A stretch of DNA of 39,613 nt from an uncultured Ruminococcus sp. (GTDB taxonomy: Bacteria; Bacillota; Clostridia; Oscillospirales; Ruminococcaceae): NCBI GenBank assembly GCA_937872775.1, contig CALMUA010000091.1, positions 1-39,613 of the forward strand. The letters run 5' to 3'. Positions 18,055 through 27,256 of this stretch are shown in pieces. The stretch's first letter is position 1, and each line of letters starts with the position of its first letter. Below the pieces are notes generated by a model, which searched no databases, had not been told where the DNA came from, and worked only from the letters and a program-made list of their open reading frames with translations. Made by a program: the position numbers and the translations under genes.

Positions 18055-18210
18055 TTAAATCTGACTTACCCATAATCCATGCTGACTGCATCCGAAATAA
18101 AATTTTCCTCCATAAAGTCTTGGAAAACGGATTTCACTTCCCTGTTCAGGATAAAGTTTTGCAAAGAGAACCTTATCACATGTAACATATGCAATAAAAC
18201 TGATATAGTG
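18055..18210 (-). pseudogene. possible coding remnant between uvrA-like gene and cluster
   Basis: The 350-base gap between the uvrA-like gene and the biosynthetic cluster contains about 50 open minus-strand codons ending at a TAA at 18055. The frame lacks a start codon and is bounded by a TAG upstream. Its tail reads RLYGGKFYFGCSQHG and uses codons typical of the region. It could be the end of a decayed gene. I do not recognise it, and an accidental open stretch is not excluded. Confidence 0.25.
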
Positions 18211-18226
18211 CTAATTCTATATATCA

Positions 18227-18259
18227 AAAGCTGCACAGTTAATTTAACCATGCAGCTTT
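18227..18259 (-). terminator. terminator of the biosynthetic operon
   Basis: AAAGCTGCA pairs with TGCAGCTTT, with GTTAA/TTAAC pairing inside after a small internal mismatch, followed by CTTTTGATAT on the minus strand. It lies 15 bases past the last gene's stop. Confidence 0.75.
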
Positions 18260-18273
18260 ATGTTTTAATTATA

Positions 18274-19854
18274 CTATTTAAAATTGATTTTTTTCAGTTC
18301 TGATTCAGCCATTTCTTTAAGTTTCTCAAAATCAACTTTACCTACACCTGATTTTTTAGGAATTGCATCAATAAATGTTACCTGATCAGGCATCATGTAG
18401 TAAGGAAGTATCTGACGGCAGCACATTTTTATATCCTTTAATGAAGCCTCAGAACCCAAAGATCTGACCACAAATGCCCAGATCATCTCTCCGAACAGAG
18501 GATGTGGAACTCCTACTACACCGGAATCCTGAATACCTTCAGTTTCATTTATTGCATTCTGGACAACGATAGGTGAAACTGACTTTCCGCCTCTTTTTAT
18601 AAAATATTTCATTCTTCCCATAAGAGTAACCGTTTTATCACTTTCCTTACGGACAATATCACCTGTACAGAACCAACCGTCAACAAATATTCCGGATAAA
18701 TCATCTCTCTGAGTTACATATCCTTTGACAACATTTGAACCCTTTATATAAAGCTCTCCTGTTTGTCCATTATCAACAATAGTGCCATCCTGATTCCGGA
18801 CCTCAATAATGTTATCAACAGATTCAGCGAGTGTCAGTGTACTTACTCCTGTTATTTCATCTCCGCTTATATCAACATTTGTATGCATAAATACGTTGCA
18901 TGTCTCTACAAGGCCATAACCGTTAACGTACTTTGTCAGATTAGGAAACATTGTTTTAAGTCTTGACAGCAATGCAGGTGAACAAAAATCCATTCCTGCT
19001 CCGACAACCTGAAGACTTGATAAATCAAAATTCTGTTTATCTTTAAGAAGAAGCATTGACTCATAAAATGCCGGTGGTGAGCACATGTAATTACATTGCC
19101 ATTTTTCAATATTAGAAATGAATTTCAATGGTGTATTATCGTTTGAATATATTACTGTATCACCACTGAATGCAGTTCCTATAATAATACTTATTACAGA
19201 TGTAGACAAAGGAAATGCAACATTTACAACAGAATTTTTATTAATATCAATTCTTCCCTTTGTAACCATCTCAATAACTACAGTAACCTCTGAACCTATA
19301 GTTTTCTGTGTCATTTTTACCATTTTAGGAATTCCGGTCGTACCTGAACTTGAAGCAATAAGAAGGGTCAAATCTTCATCGGGATCATCAATAACATAGT
19401 CGTTTATATTTATATCTGATTTACATTCGCCTTTTAGTGAATAGTAATCGCTGCAATTATCAATAACTGCTATTTTAAAATCTGCTCCGGCTTTATCAGC
19501 CTCTTTTTTCAAGCCATCAGCCTGCAATCCATCGACAACTGCCAGAACAATTCCAGCATTTTTAAACATTGCAGATTTTGCTACATGAGGTATTCCCTGA
19601 AACTGAGGCACAGCATAAGCGCCTATTCTTGCTATTGCAATAAACAACGGAAGATTATCGCCACAGTTTATTATTGAATATCCTACACCCATACCTTTTT
19701 CTACACCAAGGTTTATAAGATGTGCCGTCAACTGATCAACCCGTATCTGAAAATGTTGTTTGTCCAGATCAATTCCATCACAGTGAATCACCTGATGTTC
19801 AGGATTAAATTTTCTCATAAAATCTTCATATGTTTTATTAAAAGTTTTAACCAT
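18274..19854 (-). CDS. acyl-AMP ligase (ANL superfamily), cluster gene 14
   Basis: A 526-residue adenylate-forming enzyme that would activate a carboxylic acid as acyl-AMP for transfer to CoA or an ACP. Core motifs: A3 SSSGTTGIPK, A5 YGLVETC, A7 CTGD, A8 GRMKYFIKRGG, and the A10 lysine in KKSGVGKVDF. Length and domain order fit stand-alone ligases. No fused carrier domain. AAAGGA precedes the ATG by about ten bases. It is the last gene of the operon, separated from the type II thioesterase by 128 bases, which contain a short AATATCAT inverted repeat. It is a paralogue of the ligase at 20977-22521, so two different acids may be activated. Substrate cannot be read from sequence. Confidence 0.85.
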   Translation of the reverse strand: MVKTFNKTYEDFMRKFNPEHQVIHCDGIDLDKQHFQIRVDQLTAHLINLGVEKGMGVGYSIINCGDNLPLFIAIARIGAYAVPQFQGIPHVAKSAMFKNAGIVLAVVDGLQADGLKKEADKAGADFKIAVIDNCSDYYSLKGECKSDININDYVIDDPDEDLTLLIASSSGTTGIPKMVKMTQKTIGSEVTVVIEMVTKGRIDINKNSVVNVAFPLSTSVISIIIGTAFSGDTVIYSNDNTPLKFISNIEKWQCNYMCSPPAFYESMLLLKDKQNFDLSSLQVVGAGMDFCSPALLSRLKTMFPNLTKYVNGYGLVETCNVFMHTNVDISGDEITGVSTLTLAESVDNIIEVRNQDGTIVDNGQTGELYIKGSNVVKGYVTQRDDLSGIFVDGWFCTGDIVRKESDKTVTLMGRMKYFIKRGGKSVSPIVVQNAINETEGIQDSGVVGVPHPLFGEMIWAFVVRSLGSEASLKDIKMCCRQILPYYMMPDQVTFIDAIPKKSGVGKVDFEKLKEMAESELKKINFK

Positions 19855-19982
19855 AACTCACCATTCCTTTTGAGAAATCAATATCATAATTAATTTAATA
19901 CTTTTATAATGATATTCTTAATTTTTTATCTAAGTAAGTCATTGCGTATATTAATATTGAACTCTTATTGCCATAGCGTTCT

Positions 19983-20705
19983 TTAAATATTTTTAATAAG
20001 AATGCTGTTGATAATTTCACAGAGCTTCTTTTTGTTTACAGGATTGCTGTAATAAAAATGATCACCATCAAATCCGTATTCGCTATAATTATTATCAGTG
20101 CACTTTTTCCATGTATATGTATCTTTACCTGAAAACAATTTGTCTTCTTTTCCGTAAAAAACGGTTATATCACAAGGAACCTTATATAAATTATAATCTG
20201 CTGAATATCTCTCAGCCATACTTATATCTGCACGCAGAACCGGCAAAATCATATTTAATATTTCTTTATTGTTTAATATTTGTTCAGGCAATGCACTTGC
20301 AGCAGAAAATTGTGCAATAAAATCATCATCATTAAGTTCAGAGATATTATCAAAAGCTGATTTTACTTTTTCACATGGGGCAGGTCTTCCGGAAACAAAC
20401 ATATGTTCAGGTTCAGGAAAATTATTCTCATGAATAATTTTTGAAAGTTCATATGCAATTATTGTTCCGAGACTGTGACCAAAAAAAGCATATCTGCCAT
20501 TTTTAAAAAGAGTATAATTTTTTTCAAACAAATCTTCTGCACATAATCTTACATCATAAAAACATTTTTCAGATATTCGTTTTCCTCTTCCTGCAAGTTC
20601 AAGCGGAAGTGGTCTGATCTGTTTATCAAGAAACATGCTGAAATTCATATACCCCATTGCCGAACCGCCGGCATGAGGTATAAAGAATAAATTCATATTA
20701 TACAT
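19983..20705 (-). CDS. type II thioesterase (GrsT/SrfAD-like), cluster gene 13
   Basis: A 240-residue alpha/beta hydrolase of the kind that clears mis-loaded acyl groups from carrier proteins of polyketide and peptide synthases. Motifs in order: PHAGGSA near residue 10, LELAGRGKR near 36, nucleophile GHSLG with Ser78, Asp in FYGKED, and the catalytic His in DGDHFYY. Such enzymes are a strong marker of carrier-protein-based secondary metabolism. The ATG at 20705 overlaps the stop of the preceding ACP gene by eight bases, so it is translationally coupled to that ACP. Confidence 0.92.
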   Translation of the reverse strand: MYNMNLFFIPHAGGSAMGYMNFSMFLDKQIRPLPLELAGRGKRISEKCFYDVRLCAEDLFEKNYTLFKNGRYAFFGHSLGTIIAYELSKIIHENNFPEPEHMFVSGRPAPCEKVKSAFDNISELNDDDFIAQFSAASALPEQILNNKEILNMILPVLRADISMAERYSADYNLYKVPCDITVFYGKEDKLFSGKDTYTWKKCTDNNYSEYGFDGDHFYYSNPVNKKKLCEIINSILIKNI

Positions 20706-20949
20706 TTAAAGGTATTCCCTCTTCATCTAATAACTTAAACATATCTCCTACCTTGCTTATAACAGCCACTGATGAGAGCGGGACTTCAAGATTATAAATA
20801 TTGTTTAAGTACATCCCCATACTAAAAAGTCCCAGAGAGTCCATACAAAGATCAGAATACAAGTCTGTCTCCTGTTTAATCTGATCAGCGTCAACACCTA
20901 CATAATCAGAAATATTCTTAGCAAATTCATTCCATTTTAAATCATTCAT
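20698..20949 (-). CDS. acyl carrier protein 2, cluster gene 12
   Basis: An 83-residue carrier protein. The phosphopantetheine attachment serine is Ser38 in MDSLGLF, followed by the usual helix and acidic residues. GGAGG lies nine bases before the ATG at 20949; an in-frame upstream start has no site. It is flanked by an acyl-AMP ligase and the type II thioesterase, so it is probably the carrier that receives an acid activated by the ligase. It differs clearly from the other ACP of the operon (28963-29268), which suggests separate loading and extension roles (inference). Confidence 0.9.
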   Translation of the reverse strand: MNDLKWNEFAKNISDYVGVDADQIKQETDLYSDLCMDSLGLFSMGMYLNNIYNLEVPLSSVAVISKVGDMFKLLDEEGIPLNV

Positions 20950-20976
20950 TTTATAATTCCTCCATTTTAACAAATG

Positions 20977-22521
20977 TTATTTTCTAATATATTTAAACTG
21001 GATTTTGCCAATATCTTTCGGTAAATCTTCAGTCAAAATAATTTTATCCGGAAGCTTATACGCAGACATTTTACCATCAAAATATCTTGCAAGCTCTCCT
21101 CTGGTGACATTTTGTCCTCCAACTGACTGTATATATGCAACAATCTGCTGACCTATTATCGGATGATCTTCAGCTGTAACTGCAACTGCCTGTATTTTAG
21201 GATATGAAAGAAGGAAAGATTCAACTTCTTCAGCATGAACCAGATTTGCTCCGCGCTTTATAATTCTTTTACTTCTTCCTACAAATCTTATTCTTCCGTC
21301 ATTAAGCTTCTCAACCAGATCACCTGTTTTAAACCAACGTTTATTATCAAAATTAATTACCTTTGCAGCTGATTCATAATCATTTTTATAATAATTAAAT
21401 ATTACTGCTGATGTATAGATACACAGTTCCCCTGCTGTACCAGTATCAACTTCATTATCGTTTTCGTCAAGTACTCTTACTTTAGTAAATGGCAATTCCC
21501 TGAAGTCGCTCGGGTCAGTATCATAATCATTTTCTGAATCCCATACTACCATTGTAGCGGTTTCAGATGAACCTATTACATTAATTACTCTTATATTAAG
21601 CTTTTCTACAAATATTTTTGCGATTTCCTTTGGAAGTACCTCTCCTGCAAAATAGCATACCTTTACAGATGACATATCATAACTGTAAAAATCAGGAACA
21701 GAAAGCAGAATTTTTGCAAGTGTTGATGTAAGCTGGATAACTGTAACTTTTTTTTGGGCAACAGTTTTAAGAAATTCCATAGGTTCAAACTGAGGCTGAT
21801 AAATTACATTTCCACCTTTAACAACAACCTGCATTCCCATTCCGAATCCACCCTGATGATATAATGGCATGCCGATCATCATTGTATCGAAAGAATCAAA
21901 CTCAAGATAATCTGATATATCCTTTATTGCATCATAGAATCCATTATACGGAACTGAAAGAATTTTCGGATTTCCGGTGCTTCCCGAAGTACATGCCAAT
22001 GACATTACATGCTCATCATCAACATTATACACTTGTGACAGAGTCTTACCTTCACCTAAACCAACAAATTTTTCATATGTCATAAATTTTGGAGTATCAA
22101 AATCAGTACAGATTGAATCAATAACAATTATGTGCTTTATATTTGAATGTTTTTCAATTATACTTTTAACTGTATTAAGAATGTTATTGTTTCTGTATTT
22201 GCATGCAATAAAGCAGACTTCCATATCTGTTATATCAAGTAATCTGTTAAGCTCCAATTCTCCACTCTGAGGATCAACAGGAACTGGCTGAGCACCGATT
22301 CGTATAGCTGACCAGAAAATTTTATACCATTGAAGACTGTTCGGAATAATAAGTCCGACCTTTTTATTTTCTGAAATGCCAAGTGTATTAAGTGACATAG
22401 ATATTTTTTCTGTATATTCTTTGAATTCGCCATATGTAATGCTGATTCCATCAATAGTGATTAATGTCGATGTGGGCTTTTCTTCTGCATATTTGTATAA
22501 TGAATCAATGAATTTATTCAT
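20977..22521 (-). CDS. acyl-AMP ligase (ANL superfamily), cluster gene 11
   Basis: A 514-residue adenylate-forming ligase. Motifs: A3 TSGSTGNPK near residue 175, A5 GSSETAT, A7 FKTGD, A8 GRSKRIIKRGA and A10 lysine in KDIGKIQFK. It should activate a carboxylate with ATP and pass it to the adjacent carrier protein encoded 27 bases downstream. The start is the ATG at 22521 with AAAGGA about 11 bases upstream; a TTG at 22545 would overlap the hydrolase gene and has no ribosome site. Acid substrate unknown. It and the ligase at 18274-19854 are only distantly alike. Confidence 0.87.
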   Translation of the reverse strand: MNKFIDSLYKYAEEKPTSTLITIDGISITYGEFKEYTEKISMSLNTLGISENKKVGLIIPNSLQWYKIFWSAIRIGAQPVPVDPQSGELELNRLLDITDMEVCFIACKYRNNNILNTVKSIIEKHSNIKHIIVIDSICTDFDTPKFMTYEKFVGLGEGKTLSQVYNVDDEHVMSLACTSGSTGNPKILSVPYNGFYDAIKDISDYLEFDSFDTMMIGMPLYHQGGFGMGMQVVVKGGNVIYQPQFEPMEFLKTVAQKKVTVIQLTSTLAKILLSVPDFYSYDMSSVKVCYFAGEVLPKEIAKIFVEKLNIRVINVIGSSETATMVVWDSENDYDTDPSDFRELPFTKVRVLDENDNEVDTGTAGELCIYTSAVIFNYYKNDYESAAKVINFDNKRWFKTGDLVEKLNDGRIRFVGRSKRIIKRGANLVHAEEVESFLLSYPKIQAVAVTAEDHPIIGQQIVAYIQSVGGQNVTRGELARYFDGKMSAYKLPDKIILTEDLPKDIGKIQFKYIRK

Positions 22522-22525
22522 ATTG

Positions 22526-23671
22526 TTAGTCGTCCTTTCTGTCAAGGTGTTCTGCTATCCAGTCAGAAACTGTATGCTTAAGCCAATGCAGCTGCTCACC
22601 AACAGGCATTGTATGGGTAATTGCCTCACCTGTTGAAAATACAGGCGGTTGCTCTGCAACAATTTTTTCTTTTAATCCTGAAGCTTTATCAAACATATGC
22701 TCACATGCTTCAGGTGCCATCCAGTTATCATACATACCGTGAACCAACAGATAATCACAGTTAAAACTGCCCTCTTCCAGTACGCTCATTTCTGCATAAT
22801 AATCTTCTTCTTTTTCGATTTCACCAGTCTGGAAAAGCGCCCATTTTCCGCTCTTCATCCATCTAGGCAATTTATCGGGACTTATTTTGCCTATAAACAA
22901 TGGAAATAAATTTACACAGCACTTCACACGTTCATCCTTTACACAAAATCTGTACGCATATCCTCCACCCATGCAGAGACCATACGAGCAAACCTTATTT
23001 TCATTAAGTTTATTATTTGCGCTGACTGCATCCATTGTTTTTTCAAAAGCCAGTTCGATTTCATTTGCCTTTAGTTTTATATCATAGTCAAACAATGCAG
23101 CACCTGTTCCCGGCTGATCACATGAAACTACTGCAACTCCTCGTTCCACAAGAGGAAGAGTCAATGTATTGAGTTCTTCCTTGCAGCTTCCCATTCCTGC
23201 AAAAATTATTGCAACAGGATATGGAGCTTTAAATTTGTTTTTATCGGGATAATGTATATATGCAGGAAGTACTTTTGCGTCACGGAACGGTATTTCTGTG
23301 TACTCAACTTCATTATCAAAATATTCTGTCTGTTTTCTGTAGCTTGTTTCAAGCTGTTTGTATACTGTTCTTTTGCTTTCAATATCATCTGAACTTATAA
23401 GGTAACTTGCATAGTCACATTTTGAAGCAAGTGCATACATTTCTCTTGCAGTAACAATGTTTTTCTTACTTTCTGCTTCTTTTGCAAGTTCAAAATAATA
23501 GGATGATTTCTTATTCCATTCATCAAGCCATGTTTTTTCAAGTACTTTTCCATTGACAAGCGGAAGTTTTTCTACTTTTGTCAGAACGTACTCCAGATCA
23601 ATTGGATTTACTCCATAAATAAGCAGTCTTACTATTACAGGGTTAAGTAAAATTCTTACAGACCATTGCAT
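22526..23671 (-). CDS. alpha/beta hydrolase with cysteine nucleophile, cluster gene 10
   Basis: A 381-residue alpha/beta hydrolase with an N-terminal helical cap (about residues 1-115), similar in layout to FrsA and 2,6-dihydropseudooxynicotine hydrolase-type enzymes. The nucleophile elbow reads GLCMGGG, placing Cys233 where serine is usual, as in dienelactone hydrolase. The likely acid is Asp315 in HGMYDNW and the likely base is His353 or His362. An oxyanion segment FAGMGS precedes. A cysteine nucleophile suits reversible acyl transfer, lactone opening or C-C cleavage, so it may release or cyclise the chain (inference). GGGGG lies about ten bases before the ATG. Confidence 0.82.
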   Translation of the reverse strand: MQWSVRILLNPVIVRLLIYGVNPIDLEYVLTKVEKLPLVNGKVLEKTWLDEWNKKSSYYFELAKEAESKKNIVTAREMYALASKCDYASYLISSDDIESKRTVYKQLETSYRKQTEYFDNEVEYTEIPFRDAKVLPAYIHYPDKNKFKAPYPVAIIFAGMGSCKEELNTLTLPLVERGVAVVSCDQPGTGAALFDYDIKLKANEIELAFEKTMDAVSANNKLNENKVCSYGLCMGGGYAYRFCVKDERVKCCVNLFPLFIGKISPDKLPRWMKSGKWALFQTGEIEKEEDYYAEMSVLEEGSFNCDYLLVHGMYDNWMAPEACEHMFDKASGLKEKIVAEQPPVFSTGEAITHTMPVGEQLHWLKHTVSDWIAEHLDRKDD

Positions 23672-23690
23672 CTTTTATTTTCCCCCTTAA

Positions 23691-24035
23691 TTATGATTTC
23701 TTAACATATTTCCATGCATCTTCTCTTGCTTTTATATTCAGATTAATGTATACTCGTTCAGGGTCTATATCAAGAAAATCTATAAGTATTTCTAATACAC
23801 TGTTACATAAATTATTTTTTGTTTCTGATGAAAAATCACCTACATACATGATTTCCACATATGCAGCATCTTCATCTGAATCATTCATTATTATCTCTTT
23901 ATGTGAATACATAGCCATAATATTAGGAAGTGGCTTATTTATTGATGTTGATATACATTCAACAAGACGTTTTAATACTGCATCCGACTGTGTCTTATCA
24001 AGACAACAATTTGTTTTTAACTGTATTACAGGCAT
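23691..24035 (-). CDS. MIF-type tautomerase, cluster gene 9
   Basis: A 114-residue protein of the macrophage migration inhibitory factor branch of the tautomerase superfamily. After removal of Met the N-terminus is Pro, the catalytic base of the family (MPVIQLKTN). The other MIF active-site positions are kept: Lys33 in NKPLPNI, and Tyr and Asn in RVYINLN. Such enzymes interconvert keto and enol forms of alpha-keto or beta-keto compounds. The ATG at 24035 has AGGAGAT six bases upstream; the longer frame from 24053 would bury the proline and overlap the ketosynthase stop. Presence inside a carrier-protein pathway is unusual. Confidence 0.88.
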   Translation of the reverse strand: MPVIQLKTNCCLDKTQSDAVLKRLVECISTSINKPLPNIMAMYSHKEIIMNDSDEDAAYVEIMYVGDFSSETKNNLCNSVLEILIDFLDIDPERVYINLNIKAREDAWKYVKKS

Positions 24036-24049
24036 TTTTTTATCTCCTA

Positions 24050-25276
24050 TCAATTTTGTTTTTTATATTTTTTAAACACAAGTGAAGCATTATGTCCACC
24101 AAATCCAAATGAGTTTGAAATAGCAGTATTGATATCAGCTTTCCTTGACACGTTAGGTACATAATCAAGATCCAGTTCCGGATCAGGAGTATTATAATTT
24201 ATCGTCGGTGTTATTACGCCTTCATATATTGTAAGGATTGTAGTAATTCCTTCAATTGCGCCGCTTGCTGCCAGTGTATGTCCAAGCATTGATTTAGTTG
24301 ATGAAACAGGAATATTTGCTGCTCTCTGACCAAAAACTGATTTTATAGCCATTGTTTCATATTTATCATTCAGATAAGTTGATGTTCCATGTGCATTTAT
24401 ATAATCAATATCATAAACAGAACAATCCGAATTTTCAATAGCCTTTAACATACATTCTGTCATGCCGACACCGTCTGCCTGTGGTGCTGTAATATCACAA
24501 GCTTCTTCAGTCAGTGCATATCCTGCAAGTTCACAATAAATTTCTGCCCCACGCTTAAGTGCTGATTCTTCTGATTCAAGAATTATTGTTCCTGCACCTT
24601 CACCAAGTAAAAATCCGTCCCTGTCTTTAGTAAAAGGCCTGCATGCAGATGATGCGTTTTCATTATTGACCGACATCGCCATTATCTGATTGAATCCTGA
24701 AATCTGATCATGATTTATTGTTGAACCCAGCCCCCCGGTTATAACCATATCGCACATTCCGCTTTGGATAAGCTGAGATGATACTGCAATTGCATATGCA
24801 GCTGATGCACAGGCTGTAGAAACATTAAAGCCTGGTCCTTTTAAACCATGTTGTATTGAAATCCATGAAGCTGCAGCACTCGGCATTGATCTTACTATCA
24901 TGTGTGACTCAGAAATTTCTTTTTCTTCTTCTTTAAGTGAAGTATCAATTACGCCCATTATTACTCCTACTTTTGAGCAGTCATAACTCTGAAAATCAAT
25001 CTTTGAATCATCGATAGCTTCATTACTTGCAGCTATTGACATTCTCATTGAACGAGTCATCTGTTTTCTCTGACGTTTTGAAACTTTACCTGCAACGTAT
25101 TCCTCAAATCCGTTGTCTGCCATAGCAGCAATCTTTGTTTCAAGTTTTGAAGTATCAATAATGCTTATTTCTGATACTCCCGACTTACCATTTTTAAGGT
25201 TTTCCCAGTTCTCCGCAACATTACTTCCCAATGATGAAACCATTCCGAGACCTGTTACAACAATTTTCTTTGACAT
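24050..25276 (-). CDS. beta-ketoacyl-ACP synthase (FabF type), cluster gene 8
   Basis: A 408-residue KAS II-type condensing enzyme, the only ketosynthase in the cluster. The catalytic set is intact: Cys156 in TACASAA, His296 in HGTST, Lys328 and His333 in STKSMLGH, and the GFGGHN loop near the C-terminus. It should perform decarboxylative Claisen condensation of malonyl-ACP with an acyl chain. An AAGGAGG site sits ten bases before the ATG. A 141-base gap precedes it, the longest in the operon, so an internal promoter is possible. There is no chain-length-factor partner, so it is not a classical type II aromatic PKS. It could belong to fatty acid synthesis, but the neighbours argue for a dedicated pathway. 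Confidence 0.92.
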   Translation of the reverse strand: MSKKIVVTGLGMVSSLGSNVAENWENLKNGKSGVSEISIIDTSKLETKIAAMADNGFEEYVAGKVSKRQRKQMTRSMRMSIAASNEAIDDSKIDFQSYDCSKVGVIMGVIDTSLKEEEKEISESHMIVRSMPSAAASWISIQHGLKGPGFNVSTACASAAYAIAVSSQLIQSGMCDMVITGGLGSTINHDQISGFNQIMAMSVNNENASSACRPFTKDRDGFLLGEGAGTIILESEESALKRGAEIYCELAGYALTEEACDITAPQADGVGMTECMLKAIENSDCSVYDIDYINAHGTSTYLNDKYETMAIKSVFGQRAANIPVSSTKSMLGHTLAASGAIEGITTILTIYEGVITPTINYNTPDPELDLDYVPNVSRKADINTAISNSFGFGGHNASLVFKKYKKQN

Positions 25277-25417
25277 ATCACTAAAACCTCCTTAAGGCTG
25301 TTTTAATTTCTGAACTGTTCTTCTATAATATAAAATTGAATTGCTTACTGTAAGAAAGTACGAACTAAAATATCTGTTTACATGATATTTAACACACGTC
25401 TTATAAGATATAAAATA

Positions 25418-26542
25418 CTATACAGTCAGAAAGTATTTATCATACTTCTCTTTTTCAAATACCCTGTATACATCACACCTGGTTTTCAGATAATATGAAT
25501 CAAGTAAAACTTTTATTTTATCATATCCGCAGTTTGTGTATACAGAATCGAATGTATGAGTAAGGCCAAGCACTTCCTGCACTGCACACTTCAATGTCTC
25601 CACATCAGTCTGTATTATACCGGATAAATATATTATATCATTCATAAGCATGGCAAACAGACTCTCCGTCAGCTGTGCTCCATCTGCTTTGTTTTCTTTA
25701 TTATCTGATGGTTCAAAGTATTTTAAAAATTCTTCCGGTTTTCCTGAACATCCATCATTAATAAGACGTTTCAGTTCATCTCCGAATTTTTTTAAAATAA
25801 AACTGTATCTTAAGTCAGCAAAGTAATCAGAACTTACACTGACAATTCCGATTCCGATTGAATCAATCATTTCAAAAACAGAATAATTCATCATTTGATC
25901 GTCTAATATATGATTTATATATGAATACGAAGCATTATTCTCACATTTCCACACATATGCATGTGAAGCAACTATAGAAATTGCTCTGTTAAGGTACATA
26001 TTGCAGTTCTCACTAAGCACAATATATTTTTTGTCGCTCTCAGTGACAATCTGTTTAACAATATCAATTGAGTAATCTGATGTAAATTTTTCGGTATTGA
26101 TTTCTATAAATTGACTAAGCTTTACAGGATAAAAAAAATGCATCCCAATACATCTCTGTTTATTTTTACACCTTTGAAATATATCAGCCAATGGTATAGA
26201 AGATGTATTTGTAGCAAGTATACATTTACCAGAAACAAACGATTCAACTTTTTCAAATATAGAAGATTTAAGACTTTCATTTTCTAAAACCGCTTCAACT
26301 ACAATATCACTGTTATTAAGCAGACTATAATCTGATGAAATTCTGAAGCTGTTCATCAGGTTATTAAACTCAGACTCATCAATTAATTTTCGTTTAAGAT
26401 TTTTCCTGAGCTGTTTTTCAATCTGGGCTCTGAATTCTTCTTCATTTTCAATACAGATAACAGATACGTTATGTCCACCTGAGAAGAAAAACCAGAATAT
26501 CTCCTTGCCCATTTTCCCGTTTCCTATTATACCAACATTCAA
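25418..26542 (-). CDS. 3-hydroxyacyl-CoA dehydrogenase family protein, cluster gene 7
   Basis: An NAD(P)-dependent dehydrogenase of about 374 residues. Rossmann motif GIIGNGKMG at the start, NTSS with the catalytic Ser, GMHFFYPV with the catalytic His, FIEI with the Glu, and NRAIS with the Asn: the full set of HADH active-site residues. In beta-oxidation this family oxidises 3-hydroxyacyl-CoA; in this operon it most likely reduces the 3-keto group made by the ketosynthase, since no FabG-type reductase is present. The C-terminal domain is longer than in the 280-residue HbdA type. Start uncertain: TTG at 26542 (AAGAGAG upstream) or TTG at 26560 overlapping the previous gene. Confidence 0.85.
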   Translation of the reverse strand: MNVGIIGNGKMGKEIFWFFFSGGHNVSVICIENEEEFRAQIEKQLRKNLKRKLIDESEFNNLMNSFRISSDYSLLNNSDIVVEAVLENESLKSSIFEKVESFVSGKCILATNTSSIPLADIFQRCKNKQRCIGMHFFYPVKLSQFIEINTEKFTSDYSIDIVKQIVTESDKKYIVLSENCNMYLNRAISIVASHAYVWKCENNASYSYINHILDDQMMNYSVFEMIDSIGIGIVSVSSDYFADLRYSFILKKFGDELKRLINDGCSGKPEEFLKYFEPSDNKENKADGAQLTESLFAMLMNDIIYLSGIIQTDVETLKCAVQEVLGLTHTFDSVYTNCGYDKIKVLLDSYYLKTRCDVYRVFEKEKYDKYFLTV

Positions 26543-26546
26543 ATTA

Positions 26547-27239
26547 TCATCTCTCTTCAAGGAATTGTTTAAGATAAATGTTCTTTAATGATTTATCATA
26601 TTCTCCATGTGAATTAATATACTCCAGAAAAAGCAGTGCTGTATTCAGGCTTTCTTTTTTTTCCGTAATAATATCAGCAAGTCCTAGTCTTGCAGCATCA
26701 TCAGCTGAAAACAAATCTCCTGAAAATACTATTTCAATTGCACCTGAAATCCCGCTTATCTGTGTACTGCGCACACATCCGCCCAACGCTGGCAATAATC
26801 CGAAAGTTGATTCAGGCAAACCCATTTTCAGATTTTTTTCACATATTCTGAAATGGCTGTTAAGTGCTATTTCACATCCTGAACCAATACAAAATCCGCC
26901 TATGGCACTAATAACAGGGTATTTCATAAAGTGAAGCTTCATAAATGTATTTTTATCACGAAGATGTCCTTGGGGAATGATATCACAGTCACCTTTTTCT
27001 TCTACTACAGACTGTGACTTTATCATTTGCTGCAACTGATCAACATCTGCACCCGTACTGAAATGCCTTCCTCCTGAAATGATAAGTCCCGTCATATTAT
27101 GTTTTTCACATTCTGATATTGCCATACTGAAATCTTCAAAAAATTCCTGCGTCATTTTATTCGAATGAGAGGCATTAAGTGTCAATATACCAGTATTATC
27201 GCTGATATCAAGAAAAAGATTTTCTAATTCAAACCTCAT
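26547..27239 (-). CDS. enoyl-CoA hydratase/isomerase (crotonase), cluster gene 6
   Basis: A 230-residue crotonase-fold enzyme. The oxyanion-hole segment GGRHFSTGAD and the FCIGSGCEIAL segment are intact, and both hydratase glutamates are present (in GCEIAL and GLPEST). It should add or remove water at an enoyl or 3-hydroxyacyl thioester, so here it probably acts as the dehydratase after HADH, or as a double-bond isomerase. AAAGGA lies eight bases before the ATG. One of three crotonase genes in the operon, about as different from the others as separate families would be, so each probably has its own step. Confidence 0.9.
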   Translation of the reverse strand: MRFELENLFLDISDNTGILTLNASHSNKMTQEFFEDFSMAISECEKHNMTGLIISGGRHFSTGADVDQLQQMIKSQSVVEEKGDCDIIPQGHLRDKNTFMKLHFMKYPVISAIGGFCIGSGCEIALNSHFRICEKNLKMGLPESTFGLLPALGGCVRSTQISGISGAIEIVFSGDLFSADDAARLGLADIITEKKESLNTALLFLEYINSHGEYDKSLKNIYLKQFLEER

Positions 27240-27256
27240 AAATCAATATCCTTTAT

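Noticed and set aside
18274..22521. Nonribosomal peptide synthetase
   Set aside because: The adenylating enzymes are stand-alone, and no condensation domain exists in the window.
24050..25276. Classical type II aromatic polyketide synthase
   Set aside because: Only one ketosynthase, no chain-length factor, no cyclase or aromatase, and the KS looks FabF-like with the GFGGHN loop.
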